From positions 1,674,001 through 1,738,000 of the forward strand of contig OY970070.1 of NCBI GenBank assembly GCA_963705355.1: a stretch of 64,000 bases of DNA. The letters run 5' to 3'. The notes beneath the pieces were generated by a model that did not search any database, had not been told where the DNA came from, and saw nothing but the letters and a program-made list of their open reading frames with translations. Positions within the stretch are counted from its first letter, which is position 1, and each line of letters begins with the position of its first letter. A program made the position numbers and the translations under genes. Source of the DNA: COMBO-56-21 sp963705355. Its GTDB lineage: Archaea; Thermoplasmatota; Thermoplasmata; UBA10834. Shown piece by piece: positions 1 to 8,136 of this stretch.

Positions 1-676
1 TGATGGCATTCTTGACTACTTCATCCGTCCAGTAGTTGTCGGCTTTCCTTTTCCGGATTCTTTCCCTCGGTATACCAGCCGCTTCGATTGCGTCGTACCA
101 GCTACCAAACAGACGATACGCAGCTGAATAGAGGATTGAGTGATTCTGTGCCACTGAAGAGTCGCTCAGGTCTTCCCCTTTCTCACGAAGTGCGGATATT
201 TGTCCGACGATTGACTGCTTAGTCCAATACCCTTTTGGTTTCTGCCGCTCGTATTTCACTCGTTCGATTCCTGCTAACTCAATGGCTCTGTACCAACCTG
301 ACATCTTCTGATCTGCTGCCGAAACCAAACTCGGGAAGTTCCTGAGGGCTTCAGGTTTTGAAAGGTCATATCCTTCCTTCTCGAGTCTGGATATCTCTGA
401 GATTATGCGAGCTTCTGTCCAGTACCTGTTGGGCCTCTTCTTGTGATACTTGGCATATTCGATGCCAGCAGCATTGATCGCATTACTCCAGCTCCCAAAG
501 TATTCTTCGGCCTTCTTCACAAGATTCGGGTCGTCGCGGAGGACTTGTCCTATGTTGAGACTCAATTCTGCTTGTTTTCTCTCCTTTATTCGTTGCAGAG
601 CTAGCTCCGTGCTCCAATCTCTTCTGGTCCTGATTGGACCGATCTTGTTGAGGTCCAAATCTGCCGCTTTATACAT
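1..676 (-). CDS. HNH-repeat (homing-endonuclease-associated repeat) protein, partial at both ends
   Basis: The minus-strand frame is open from about 757 to the left edge and runs out of the window. It encodes at least three units of about 60-70 residues, each with a YWT(E/K/D) start and a conserved SW..AI..AGI helix: GSWSNAINAAGIE, SGWYRAIELAGIE and GSWYDAIEAAGIP. This matches the homing-endonuclease-associated repeat family, small DNA-binding helical repeats often attached to HNH nucleases; no nuclease motif is visible here. The first ATG is at 676, but repeat-like residues (LYAAGRRLFEG) continue upstream to a stop at 758-760. The N-terminus therefore looks truncated rather than native. Confidence 0.6.
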   Translation of the reverse strand, partial: MYKAADLDLNKIGPIRTRRDWSTELALQRIKERKQAELSLNIGQVLRDDPNLVKKAEEYFGSWSNAINAAGIEYAKYHKKRPNRYWTEARIISEISRLEKEGYDLSKPEALRNFPSLVSAADQKMSGWYRAIELAGIERVKYERQKPKGYWTKQSIVGQISALREKGEDLSDSSVAQNHSILYSAAYRLFGSWYDAIEAAGIPRERIRKRKADNYWTDEVVKNAI

Positions 677-788
677 CTGCAGAGTACCTTCGAAAAGCCT
701 TCTGCCCGCTGCATATAGTCCGCCAGCAGCTAGAAACGATACTACCTTGCAGCAGAATCAGAAGACAGGGAAGGGGGTTGCGCCTCGC

Positions 789-818
789 CTCGGAAAGCCC
801 ATAAGGAGAAGAAAGGTC
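789..818. repeat. Interspersed 30-bp repeat, copy A
   Basis: This copy reads CGGAAAGCCC ATAAGGAGAA GAAAGGTC and resembles the copies near 6802, 8013 and 9653. It lies between two truncated genes, the HNH-repeat protein on its left and the subtilase-propeptide-like gene on its right. The 107 bp between the first gene's open frame and the second gene's stop hold nothing else that I recognise. Confidence 0.4.
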
Positions 819-867
819 AAGTCCTTGATGGCATTATCGTGGGTGGTCGTCAACTCATTGTCGACTC

Positions 868-1758
868 TTAGAACAGCTGAGCTGGGTAATGAATCTCCAA
901 CCAGGCGACTTGATTATCCTGAACAAGAGGCACGACTAGAAAGTGAGGTATCGACCCCCAAATAAATTGAGTTCCTGAAGATGCTGATGACTCTCTGACG
1001 CTTCCTCCAGCCGCAGTGATCATATTGGTGACCCTCTGAACATCGAGTGTGCTGTTTGAGAACATTTCAATGGACACATCCATCCACGCATTCCAAGAAT
1101 TCACCACACTACGTTGAACTTTGTACGCGGGTTCGTAGATCCCGATCCACTGCACGAAATATAGCTGCTTCAGCTGTCGCTCAAAAGATTGATTCATTGT
1201 GACTATGAAACCAAAGTGTGGAAGGTAATCACCCAGTACGACGCCGTAGGACGCCACCGTGTCCTTCCACTCTTCCTTGATCGGACCGACAAATTGTAGT
1301 ATGAATTTGTCGTATTCTGGATGCCGAACCAGGTTCACCCGAAGTTCCCACGGAATCGACGGTTCGCCTTTCCTCGAATCGAAGACGTAGTCTCCTCTCC
1401 CGATGAGCGTCCTGTCCTCCAGAGTCTCAACGTCATAACCCTGTTGTACGAGGGATTTATGCTGCGAAGCATTCATCGCTGCAAGCACCCAGCTCTCGTA
1501 CACTTCAATGACCGTGATTCCCTTCGATGCTAGCTCCTGCGAAATCGCGTCACCTTGATGGAATCTCGTGTAGTCTCTCACGATCGCCACATCTGCCGAC
1601 AAGTCGTACTTCCACCAGTATGCGCCGAATTCGTCGCTCTTATCGGACGCATGATTCCTAAGGACCGTGGGAAGAATGGACACAATCAAAAGCATCACAA
1701 TGACAATCACGATGATCGATGCAATCAATGACTTCTTGCTAGCGCCCTTGCGCTCCAT
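868..1758 (-). CDS. Membrane-anchored protein resembling an S8 (subtilase) N-terminal region without catalytic domain
   Basis: The 296-residue protein starts with a basic stretch and one hydrophobic segment at residues 12-33, giving a signal anchor with an external bulk. Residues from about 140 (VNLVRHPEYDKFILQFVGPI, then DYLPHFGFIVTM) resemble the long N-terminal region found before the peptidase domain of archaeal S8 proteases. The protein ends in a normal TAA just where the Asp-containing subtilase domain would be expected. It is either a 3'-truncated protease gene or a stand-alone propeptide or inhibitor-like protein. The stop lies about 50 bp from repeat copy A, consistent with a rearrangement. 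The family assignment is from memory and moderate. Confidence 0.55.
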   Translation of the reverse strand: MERKGASKKSLIASIIVIVIVMLLIVSILPTVLRNHASDKSDEFGAYWWKYDLSADVAIVRDYTRFHQGDAISQELASKGITVIEVYESWVLAAMNASQHKSLVQQGYDVETLEDRTLIGRGDYVFDSRKGEPSIPWELRVNLVRHPEYDKFILQFVGPIKEEWKDTVASYGVVLGDYLPHFGFIVTMNQSFERQLKQLYFVQWIGIYEPAYKVQRSVVNSWNAWMDVSIEMFSNSTLDVQRVTNMITAAGGSVRESSASSGTQFIWGSIPHFLVVPLVQDNQVAWLEIHYPAQLF

Positions 1759-2176
1759 CTCCTCTGCTCCGTGACCACGACGATTCTACATTCATCTAGA
1801 CGAGCCAGGCTATATAGGTCTTTCGAGAATCTGTAATGGAATCATGGTCATAGCGACCTTATCCACTGATTGCTTTGGCGAATGTTAGGCCTTTCGGCGC
1901 CAGTTGTGAGACTCCGCCTTTGCGGCTAGTCGCACCTACACAACCTTTTCGATCGGGCTCACAGGATAGCTGATGGGAACTGTTTCGAGCCCGCCGTCCG
2001 CGCACGTCCCAGCGACGTCGGCGAGAGCAGGCGCGATCAGGGCGTCTGTGGGCTAGATCGACGAAGCCCCTAGAACCACGCAGGAACGCGTTGTCGCGCA
2101 GAGAGGCTTTGAAAGGATCTCTTCCCCGAGAAAAAGACCAAAGAGGGAGTGCGACGATGCATATATTGGGATCAGT
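1759..2176. other. Intergenic region with partial repeat R1 and a promoter
   Basis: No convincing gene is present. The segment contains the partial 300-bp-family repeat R1 (about 1982-2112). A TATA-like stretch (GCATATATTG, 2157-2166) lies just before the next gene on the plus strand. Confidence 0.5.
1982..2112. repeat. Interspersed repeat R1 (partial copy of the 300-bp family)
   Basis: The stretch GCGCACGTCC.. CGACGTCGGC.AGAGCAGGCG is shared with R3 at about 10196-10234. Further downstream CAGGAACGCGTTG and GCAGAG are shared with both R2 and R3. R1 lacks the central palindrome and the tRNA-T-arm-like tail of the longer copies, so it is an internally deleted or truncated member. It sits about 65 bp upstream of the HEPN-motif gene at 2177. 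Confidence 0.6.
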
Positions 2177-3046
2177 GTGACGAACAAGGTCGACGACATA
2201 AGATCAATGAAGATCCGAGTCATGGAGGTCAACCTCAAGGCAACGAACCCGGCAGAATACGCCCGCTTTCAGAGTCTCTCAGAGAAGGACAAAGAGGAAT
2301 ACGTTCACGAAAACTGGGCGAAGTATCAGGTGCAGCCTTCCAAGGAGAGCCTGGAAAGAATGAACGCTCCACTCCATCCGCTACTCAAGATGTCTGTGGA
2401 CAAAGGGCTAACCGATCTGATAGGAAAAGAGCTGACTTCTGGAATGGGCCGTAAGATGAAAAACATTCTCGAGTTCCATCAGCTCATGACTCGGCTAGCT
2501 GCAGCGGTGCCAGACAGGGTGCCCATGGAGACCATCCAGCTGCATCTCCCGAGCTACCTGATGCTCTTCGAGGGAGTGTTCACAGCGGAAGTCGATCTGA
2601 TCGCCTTTCTGCTGGCTATGAGTGGCAAGGAGTTCTATCGAAGAAAGCGTGGGTCGAAGGTATTAGTCCCTATAAGCAGCTACAGGCAGATACAAAATAT
2701 GAGGATGCGTGACAAGTTCAACTATCTTGCAGAGGGGGGCTTTGATTTCGTCATCGAGGCGGGGGACTATGACCTCAGGAATGCTATCGCTCACTCTGAA
2801 TACGAATTGTCAACTGACGGTATTATCCGCTACGCTAGGCGGGGGCACGGGTCGGTGTCGATTTCATTGGAGGAAATGGATTCGAAGCACGAGGCTCTTC
2901 TCCAACATGCTGAGTGCTTCAGGAGATCGGCTCTTCAATTCTACACGGATTACGTCAAGAGCGCCCTGTCTACCTACCCTGAACCCGTTAGAAAGGAGTT
3001 ACTGAAGAGTCTGGGCTTCCACTTCGACGAATTGGAGAAACCCTGA
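2177..3046 (+). CDS. Hypothetical protein with HEPN-like RNxxxH motif
   Basis: The protein has 289 residues and no full-length family that I recognise. Residues 201-206 read RNAIAH inside DYDLRNAIAHSEYEL, the R-N-x3-H signature of HEPN-domain RNases, followed by a predicted helical C-terminal segment. The long helical N-terminal part has no recognised motif. The start shown is GTG at 2177; an ATG at 2207 lies nearer the distance expected for a leaderless start below the TATA-like box at 2157-2166, so the N-terminus is uncertain. The gene lies between repeat R1 and the AbiGi-like gene, in the same direction. HEPN proteins often act as toxins or defence nucleases, but that role is inferred from the motif and the neighbourhood only. 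Confidence 0.6.
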   Translation: MTNKVDDIRSMKIRVMEVNLKATNPAEYARFQSLSEKDKEEYVHENWAKYQVQPSKESLERMNAPLHPLLKMSVDKGLTDLIGKELTSGMGRKMKNILEFHQLMTRLAAAVPDRVPMETIQLHLPSYLMLFEGVFTAEVDLIAFLLAMSGKEFYRRKRGSKVLVPISSYRQIQNMRMRDKFNYLAEGGFDFVIEAGDYDLRNAIAHSEYELSTDGIIRYARRGHGSVSISLEEMDSKHEALLQHAECFRRSALQFYTDYVKSALSTYPEPVRKELLKSLGFHFDELEKP

Positions 3047-3238
3047 CATAGAAGACAAATAGCGCCCTCTCGCGGTGTTGGATGGGACTGATAAGAAGCA
3101 CATGGTTTCGGAGTGGAAGTGAGCCGATCTTGCAGCTACTGGAGCTCTGGACAGGAGTGTCGAGCATTTTCAGCCGCCCTGACGCAAGGTCAAAAGAGTC
3201 AGAAGGCCGATTAACCCCCACTGTGGAGGAACCAGAGA

Positions 3239-3922
3239 TTGGCTCATGACACTGACATCGACAGAGTCAGGTGGAGACGGTCGGACCTGTCCTTCTTTCT
3301 AGTTCACCTGACGAAAGGGGAAGGCAATGATGCGAAGAAGAATCTGATCGAGATCCTCACTCCCGACTCTGCGGGATTGTGTGAGCTGAAAGGGAATCCG
3401 CAGGGACTATTCACCCGGGTGAGCGAAGTCGACCAGAGTCTCCTGAAGGCGGTTTCCTTCACGGAAGCTCCACTGGATCAAATCAAGCACTTCGCTCACC
3501 CAATCAAGGGAGACCCCACTCGTAAGTACTCGGAGTACGGACTGGTTTTTGATCAGCAGTTTGTCCGCAAGATGGGTGGCAATCCCTGCTTCTACGTGAA
3601 CACCTACAAGGGAATTGATCTCAAGAAGGCGGTACTGGACCTCATCGGAAGCCCGGGATTCGAGAAACGCGAGTACTCAAATCTCCTTCCTTTCTTTAAC
3701 ATCTTCGGGCCGTCCAGCAGCGGCCGTCCATCGGATTTCTATTGGGAAAGGGAATGGCGGAAACCTGGGGACCTGTTTTTCTACCATAAGGATGTCTTTG
3801 TCGGACTCTGCAGTTCAGATGATGTTGAGGAGTTCTCCGCCCGCTTTGATCGGGTACCGTTTATCTGTCCAGATTGGAACTATGATCGGATTCTGAGAGA
3901 ACTGAAAGCGCACCAGCCTTAG
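3239..3922 (+). CDS. Hypothetical protein, possibly AbiGi/DUF2971-like
   Basis: The protein has 227 residues and appears soluble. The arrangement FFLVHLTK near the N-terminus, VSFTEAPLDQIKHFA at about 80-94, a YGLVFDQQFVRK segment, and a late WEREWRKPGDLFF recalls proteins annotated as abortive-infection AbiGi or DUF2971. Those share an H.T..L start, a C/S-F-[ST]E-P core and a W..EWR motif. The resemblance is from memory and the specific family is uncertain. The gene follows the HEPN-motif gene by 192 bp on the same strand and is closed by repeat R2, so the two may form one small module. No signal peptide or membrane segment is seen. Confidence 0.5.
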   Translation: MAHDTDIDRVRWRRSDLSFFLVHLTKGEGNDAKKNLIEILTPDSAGLCELKGNPQGLFTRVSEVDQSLLKAVSFTEAPLDQIKHFAHPIKGDPTRKYSEYGLVFDQQFVRKMGGNPCFYVNTYKGIDLKKAVLDLIGSPGFEKREYSNLLPFFNIFGPSSSGRPSDFYWEREWRKPGDLFFYHKDVFVGLCSSDDVEEFSARFDRVPFICPDWNYDRILRELKAHQP

Positions 3923-3980
3923 AATCACGTTACTGCCCCATTAGACCAAATGTGACAACGGCCAGAATCGCGAGTCAACT

Positions 3981-4276
3981 AGTTTCGAGCGTATATCCCC
4001 TCGAGCGTGGTCAGGGACGGAATCATATCGGCAGCCGACATGCCCGTTCCTAACCCGTTGTCAGCGCTCTGTCTAAATGTGCGCGCAGAGCAATCGTGAT
4101 CAGGTGTCTCCGTGCCCCCGACCGCACTATGCCCTAGAAACGCATACAATCGAACAGGAACGAGTTGTCGCCCAGAGTGGGAAATAAAACAAAGGGTTTG
4201 GGGCGTTCTCCTCTGAAAACCCAATTACGCAGATTAGAATCTAGCCAGCAGAGCGTGTTCGAATCCCTTCAGGCCC
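3981..4276. repeat. Interspersed 300-bp repeat R2
   Basis: It aligns end to end with R3 (10113-10414). Shared landmarks in order are AGTTTCGA at the left end, a 19-bp imperfect palindrome at 4024-4042 running into GACATGCCCGTT, TGTCAGCGC, ATCGAACAGGAACG, AACAAAGGGTTTGGGGCGTT, TGAAAACCCAAT and a tail ending GTTCGAATCCCTTCA.GCCC. The tail resembles the T-arm of a tRNA gene. No conserved open frame is shared by the copies. R2 follows the AbiGi-like gene directly. Confidence 0.7.
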
Positions 4277-4705
4277 ACACATGGTAGAGGCAGTGGCGCA
4301 GAGATGAGAAGCTGGGCAACCCGCCTTCGCTGGTGGATCAGAATCCTCCGGATGAGCAGAGAGCCACCTGCGGCGAACGCATTAGATGCAGTTTGGCACA
4401 CGATCTCGGACATGGTAGGACACGCCTACCTCTGCAAAGATTCACGCCGAAGACTGGCAAGAAAACAACGCTCAGGATCGCGCTCTCGGCTTCCTCAGCT
4501 TGGCTTGTCGTGTGAGCTTCTCGAGCTCCGCCCGCGCGCACTCTACGGTTTTCGGCCTATTTGAATATCGCATATACCGATTTTATATGTAGGGTTGTGC
4601 CGGGCTGTGTATCGGCACGAGCCAGCCTGCGTGTGCGTCGTATAATGGCACTTATGTGTGCCACAGGAGCAACGGATTAGTGAAGCGAGCCTACATGGAA
4701 GGCAT
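4277..4705. other. Intergenic region without recognised features
   Basis: Short open frames here (for example 4304-4564) have unnatural, arginine-rich composition and no detectable promoter or ribosome-binding site. I see nothing else in this stretch. Confidence 0.4.
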
Positions 4706-5188
4706 TCAGTTTCTTCTGATGATTCTGTCGCCCTGGGTCTCGTAGTGCTTGAATAAAGGTTCGTAGTGTCCAGTGTTCTCAATGGCAATATCTCTTCCTG
4801 TGTATGTCTTGGTGTGCACGATATTTGCGGGCGGCTGTTCAAGACTGATGAGAATGTTCTCTATCTCACCGACTTGAGTTTCGCTGATCCTGGAGGTCGT
4901 CCTGCACTCGATCGCAGCAAACTTTAGCACCACAGGCATCTCTGCGTTCTTGTCAATCCATTTACCCACGGAACCCGAAAGATGTTGACGCACACGCCGA
5001 TTGAGATCTTGATAATACACCTTGCCTATGTACAGAATATCGCCGTACCTCCAGTGTCGTCTGTTCTTTGTTGGCCTCTCTCCTTCGACGAACATGTACA
5101 CGCCCATGGTCTCATCTGCAATGCCGAATGTCCACAATGCATTTGGATAGATAGGCCCGCGCCAATTGAGCGCATAGTGAAGCCTCAT
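4706..5188 (-). CDS. GIY-YIG-like nuclease domain protein
   Basis: The 160-residue protein shows the order of elements of a GIY-YIG nuclease. There is GVY at residues 29-31, YIG at 53-55 (ILYIGK), arginines in NRRVRQH at about 63-69, a candidate metal-binding Glu in VGEIENILI at about 107-115, and P.N (PPANI) near 120. The fold cleaves DNA and occurs in repair enzymes, restriction enzymes and mobile elements. Which role applies here cannot be told from the sequence. The gene lies in the repeat-rich island, transcribed toward repeat R2 and on the same strand as two upstream membrane-protein genes. Confidence 0.65.
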   Translation of the reverse strand: MRLHYALNWRGPIYPNALWTFGIADETMGVYMFVEGERPTKNRRHWRYGDILYIGKVYYQDLNRRVRQHLSGSVGKWIDKNAEMPVVLKFAAIECRTTSRISETQVGEIENILISLEQPPANIVHTKTYTGRDIAIENTGHYEPLFKHYETQGDRIIRRN

Positions 5189-5257
5189 ATCATCTCTCCA
5201 GAGATGCTTAGTGAATCAGCATGTTGAGTACAGATATCTTCCGTTGGTCCAGAACCA

Positions 5258-6103
5258 TCATGCACCAGTAAGTAGCGAAACAATAGTGGTCAGTGCTGCG
5301 CTGATAACTACTGGAATAGATATCTGCATAATCTCTACCCGAAGTTGTCTCCGCTGCATGAGTCTCTCCTCCTGCCTCGAAATCAGCTCTTCGAAAAGCT
5401 TCACGGATCGCTTGTGAATGTCGGAGTATTCCTTAGCGAAGTATGATATCGTATCTTCGAGGAAGTAACTCAGCGCTAGCACCCTGTGCTCGAGAAGCCG
5501 CAAAGCTCGGCGAGAACCAAGCAGCTGTTTTGCCAATTCGTTCGTCCATAATTGAAGAAAGGCGTAGCCAATCTCGGGATGCTCGGAAGATGGGCCGCCT
5601 CCACTGAATATCTTGCTAGATTTCCATGCAAGTCTGTGGATCATTTCTGAGATGCAGATGAAGGTGAGATTAATCTGTTGTTTCAACCGAGGTATATAGA
5701 CATCAGACACCGCCATGTGTCCCTGTGCGGACGAAACATATTTCAGCAGAGAATCCCGAAGACTATCCAAGCCAAACAGAAGCTCCATTGACGGGGGCAT
5801 ATCTCCCTGTGGCTTCAGAGATTTCCTAACACTTCTCATTGCGCGTAGGAGATCAATCCTATCCATGAAAAGGATTAGAATCCTGAGCCAAAGGAAAAGC
5901 ACAATGAAGAGAATCAGTGCGTCCCCCAAGCTAATCGGCTTACTTGCAAGGATTGGGAACGCGATCAAGAAGACTCCAAAAGTCACCAGTACAATCATCG
6001 ATTTCAGTTGCCAGACGAGAAACCCTTTGACCGCATCACGATCCATGTTAAACTGATTGGTCTCTGTTCCTTCGTCGTTGACGGGGCGTCTTGCTTCCTC
6101 CAA
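5258..6103 (-). CDS. Hypothetical membrane protein, N- and C-terminal membrane segments
   Basis: The 281-residue protein has two hydrophobic segments near residues 33-53 and 58-80, a long charged helical middle, and one C-terminal hydrophobic segment (about 262-281). The helical domain is rich in Leu, Arg and Glu, including ELISRQEERLMQRRQLRVE. The start is TTG at 6103, preceded by GGGGAGGAG at good spacing. I recognise no family. It lies 109 bp downstream of another small membrane-protein gene on the same strand. Membrane proteins beside SIR2 and HEPN genes could be effectors of a defence module, but this is context only. Confidence 0.6.
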   Translation of the reverse strand: MEEARRPVNDEGTETNQFNMDRDAVKGFLVWQLKSMIVLVTFGVFLIAFPILASKPISLGDALILFIVLFLWLRILILFMDRIDLLRAMRSVRKSLKPQGDMPPSMELLFGLDSLRDSLLKYVSSAQGHMAVSDVYIPRLKQQINLTFICISEMIHRLAWKSSKIFSGGGPSSEHPEIGYAFLQLWTNELAKQLLGSRRALRLLEHRVLALSYFLEDTISYFAKEYSDIHKRSVKLFEELISRQEERLMQRRQLRVEIMQISIPVVISAALTTIVSLLTGA

Positions 6104-6212
6104 CCAACCACTCCTCCCCGTTTCGGATTGCTGTAAGTAGATTTAATCTCTTTCCAGGGGTTGATGATCCTGGGCTGTGCGCAAACGGTCCAATCAGAAT
6201 CTGGTGCGCGGT

Positions 6213-6599
6213 CTATAGCGAAGAGAGGAGCGTATAGACGAGGAGCGCCAAGCTGAGGATAATCGTTATTGCAAAGACAAAGTACCTCTTGCTCTTCCAA
6301 ATTCCATAGAGCCCCCAAATGAAGAAACCTATGGAACCAGTTGCCAGTGCGATGAAACCAATGAGAAACAGCCCTGGATTACTGACAAGGTCCTTCTCAG
6401 AAAGCGCCGACACCCCCATTGCTGCCAGTCCCGATGTGAAGAGCATTACGAGATACTGTCTAATGCTGTCAGACTTGTAATGCTCTTTTGCTCCAGTCCG
6501 TATATCAGTCAGGTCAGCGTGCAATTCTTCAATCTTGTCAAGTATCTGCTTGTTTGTGACAGCTGGCGGAACACCCTCTGTCGATTGAATTCGAAACAC
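6213..6599 (-). CDS. Hypothetical small membrane protein with coiled-coil N-terminus
   Basis: The 128-residue protein has a helical, coiled-coil-like start (KQILDKIEELHADL) followed by three hydrophobic segments at about 48-65, 75-97 and 106-126. The start is GTG at 6599. The TATA-like sequences CTATATGG and CTTTAAGC lie about 38 and 14 nt upstream on the minus strand. The family is not recognised. It probably forms a transcription unit with the membrane-protein gene at 5258-6103 and lies divergent from the SIR2-like gene. Confidence 0.55.
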   Translation of the reverse strand: MFRIQSTEGVPPAVTNKQILDKIEELHADLTDIRTGAKEHYKSDSIRQYLVMLFTSGLAAMGVSALSEKDLVSNPGLFLIGFIALATGSIGFFIWGLYGIWKSKRYFVFAITIILSLALLVYTLLSSL

Positions 6600-6931
6600 C
6601 TTTGGATGCTTAAAGATTTTTCATCCATATAGCCCCTTCTACGGAATCCCGTGTTGGCGCCGATGTCCTATGGGACCAGAGGGGCCGGGGCGAAAAGCGA
6701 TTTGTGGAAGCGGGAGGAGCACCGATTTCCATCTTGATTGAAATGGGAAAGGGTATGTCTGGCTGTGCTAAGGTGACATTCCAAGAGGGTCGACAATGAT
6801 TCTTGGAAAAGCCAATAGGGGAGGAAAGGCGATTGCGGGCTGCACAACAAGGATATTATGGCGCGGAACAAAAGGGTAAGTGCGAAGTTACAGGCTAATT
6901 CCCGCTAAGAAAAGGCATTAAAGTTTGAATC
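6600..6931. other. Intergenic region between divergent genes, with repeat copy B
   Basis: This region holds the promoters of the divergent membrane-protein and SIR2-like genes and repeat copy B at 6802-6834. The open frame at 6668-6871 has no support as a gene. Confidence 0.4.
6802..6834. repeat. Interspersed 30-bp repeat, copy B
   Basis: This copy contains TTGGAAAAGCCAATAGGGG followed by AGGAAAGGCGATT. It matches copy D (9653-9685) at nearly all positions. The GCC and GGC parts could pair to give a small stem. It lies about 100 bp upstream of the SIR2-like gene. Confidence 0.5.
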
Positions 6932-7885
6932 TTGAGTGATGGTAATGGTGGTCCTGTGAAACCTTCAGTCGTGTTGCTCTTTGGCGCAGGAGCGAGCTTC
7001 GGGTCTGGAGGTCTCTGGAATAGGCCGCCTCTTAGCAAGGATCTCCTTAGATCGCTATCCAGTGCATACCCCGGGACTTGGGGTCAACTTCCGTCAAAGT
7101 TACGGATGTCGTTTGAGGACCCTGATCGAGGAATAGACTTCGAAAGGGGGATGGGCAGGCTATATGAATGTCAGGTCAAGGGAGAAATCACCAACCTGGC
7201 TGAACTGCTAAAGGATATGGGCAGATTTTTCAGTCACTTCAGCATCGTTCGATACAATAATAACCAATACTTCAAGATCCTGACCACATTCAAAGACAGT
7301 ATACTGGCAGGCAAGATAATCCTGGCGACACTCAACTATGACTGCCTTGTTGAATTTGCTGCCTCCAAAGCTGGAATGGTCGTAGTCTATTGGGGCGATT
7401 CGCCTGGAGCTCGGCTGCTCAAACTACACGGTTCGTGCAATTTCATTCTTCCTGGAGTCGCTGGAATGGGAAGGTTTATTCTTGGCTCTGGAACAATAAG
7501 TGGACCACTTGTCGCAATAGACCCAAAGTTCGTTGAAGCAGAGTTGGATAGTCGCCCCGTTCCACCTGCAATGAGTCTATTCAACATCGAGAAGACCGAT
7601 CTGATATGTCCAGACAAGCTGCTAGACTTGAGAAAGGAGTATGAGGATAGCGTGAGAAGTGCCGAGCTCGCAATCGTTGTCGGAGTATACCCAAGACTAG
7701 CTGGCGATATTCATGTTTGGAATCCTTTGAAGTCAATGAATGGCATGCTCGGCATCGTCGACAAGAGCGATTTGGTTGCCAGATGGAGAAATGTCCACAG
7801 AAGCAACCGGGACGACCCAGTTCTGCCTGAGGAGTTTATTGACGCCTATCCCGACATCTGTTCCCTCATAAAGTCTGTCCTGTAG
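6932..7885 (+). CDS. SIR2-like domain protein
   Basis: The 317-residue protein has the landmarks of SIR2-like proteins: a glycine-rich GAGAS at residues 18-22 after a hydrophobic strand, TLNYD at 133-137, and KLHGS at 164-168 with the candidate catalytic His166. SIR2-like domains of this kind bind NAD and, in many prokaryotic defence systems, deplete it during phage infection. The remaining C-terminal part has no clear partner domain. The start may be TTG 6932, or GTG 6956, which has GGTGG six nt upstream. The neighbours are a HEPN-motif gene downstream on the same strand and membrane proteins on the opposite strand. A defence role is likely but inferred. Confidence 0.7.
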   Translation: MSDGNGGPVKPSVVLLFGAGASFGSGGLWNRPPLSKDLLRSLSSAYPGTWGQLPSKLRMSFEDPDRGIDFERGMGRLYECQVKGEITNLAELLKDMGRFFSHFSIVRYNNNQYFKILTTFKDSILAGKIILATLNYDCLVEFAASKAGMVVVYWGDSPGARLLKLHGSCNFILPGVAGMGRFILGSGTISGPLVAIDPKFVEAELDSRPVPPAMSLFNIEKTDLICPDKLLDLRKEYEDSVRSAELAIVVGVYPRLAGDIHVWNPLKSMNGMLGIVDKSDLVARWRNVHRSNRDDPVLPEEFIDAYPDICSLIKSVL

Positions 7886-8012
7886 ACAGGGCTCCGATAA
7901 GTTACGGGTCAGAAGGAGAGGGGGCTCCTCCATCTCGGTCTCCCGCTAGCTGATGATTGATCGCGCCTTGCTGGCCTGAGATTGTGGTCAACCCCACGGA
8001 GACCACCAGGAA

Positions 8013-8046
8013 TCTCGAAAAAGCCGAAGGGGAGGTAGGTAGGCGA
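8013..8046. repeat. Interspersed 30-bp repeat, copy C
   Basis: This copy contains TCTCGAAAAAGCC, then GAAGGGGAGG, then TAGGTAGGCGAG. It is more divergent than copies B and D but keeps the GAAAAGCC...GGGGAGG...GGCGA order. It sits about 120 bp upstream of the HEPN-motif gene at 8137. Confidence 0.4.
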
Positions 8047-8136
8047 GGGACATAAATAGGCTGAGAAAGAAAATGACTGTAGAATCAGGACACAATCAGA
8101 ATTAAGTGCTACAGACTCTCTCTTCCTTGCCGAGCT

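Noticed and set aside
4250..4280. GTTCGAATCCC tail of R2 (and of R3 near 10394) as a tRNA gene
   Set aside because: Only a T-loop-like sequence is present. The T-stem pairs poorly and no D-arm, anticodon arm or matching acceptor half is found at the right distance upstream. A permuted tRNA was considered for R2 because TGGTAGAGGCAG follows, but R3 lacks it.
4304..4564. Small plus-strand frame after R2
   Set aside because: Arg/Trp-rich composition, no promoter, and two overlapping frames in the same stretch make coding unlikely.
6802..6834. The 30-bp repeat as C/D box small RNA genes
   Set aside because: No consistent RUGAUGA and CUGA box pairs at proper spacing flank the copies.
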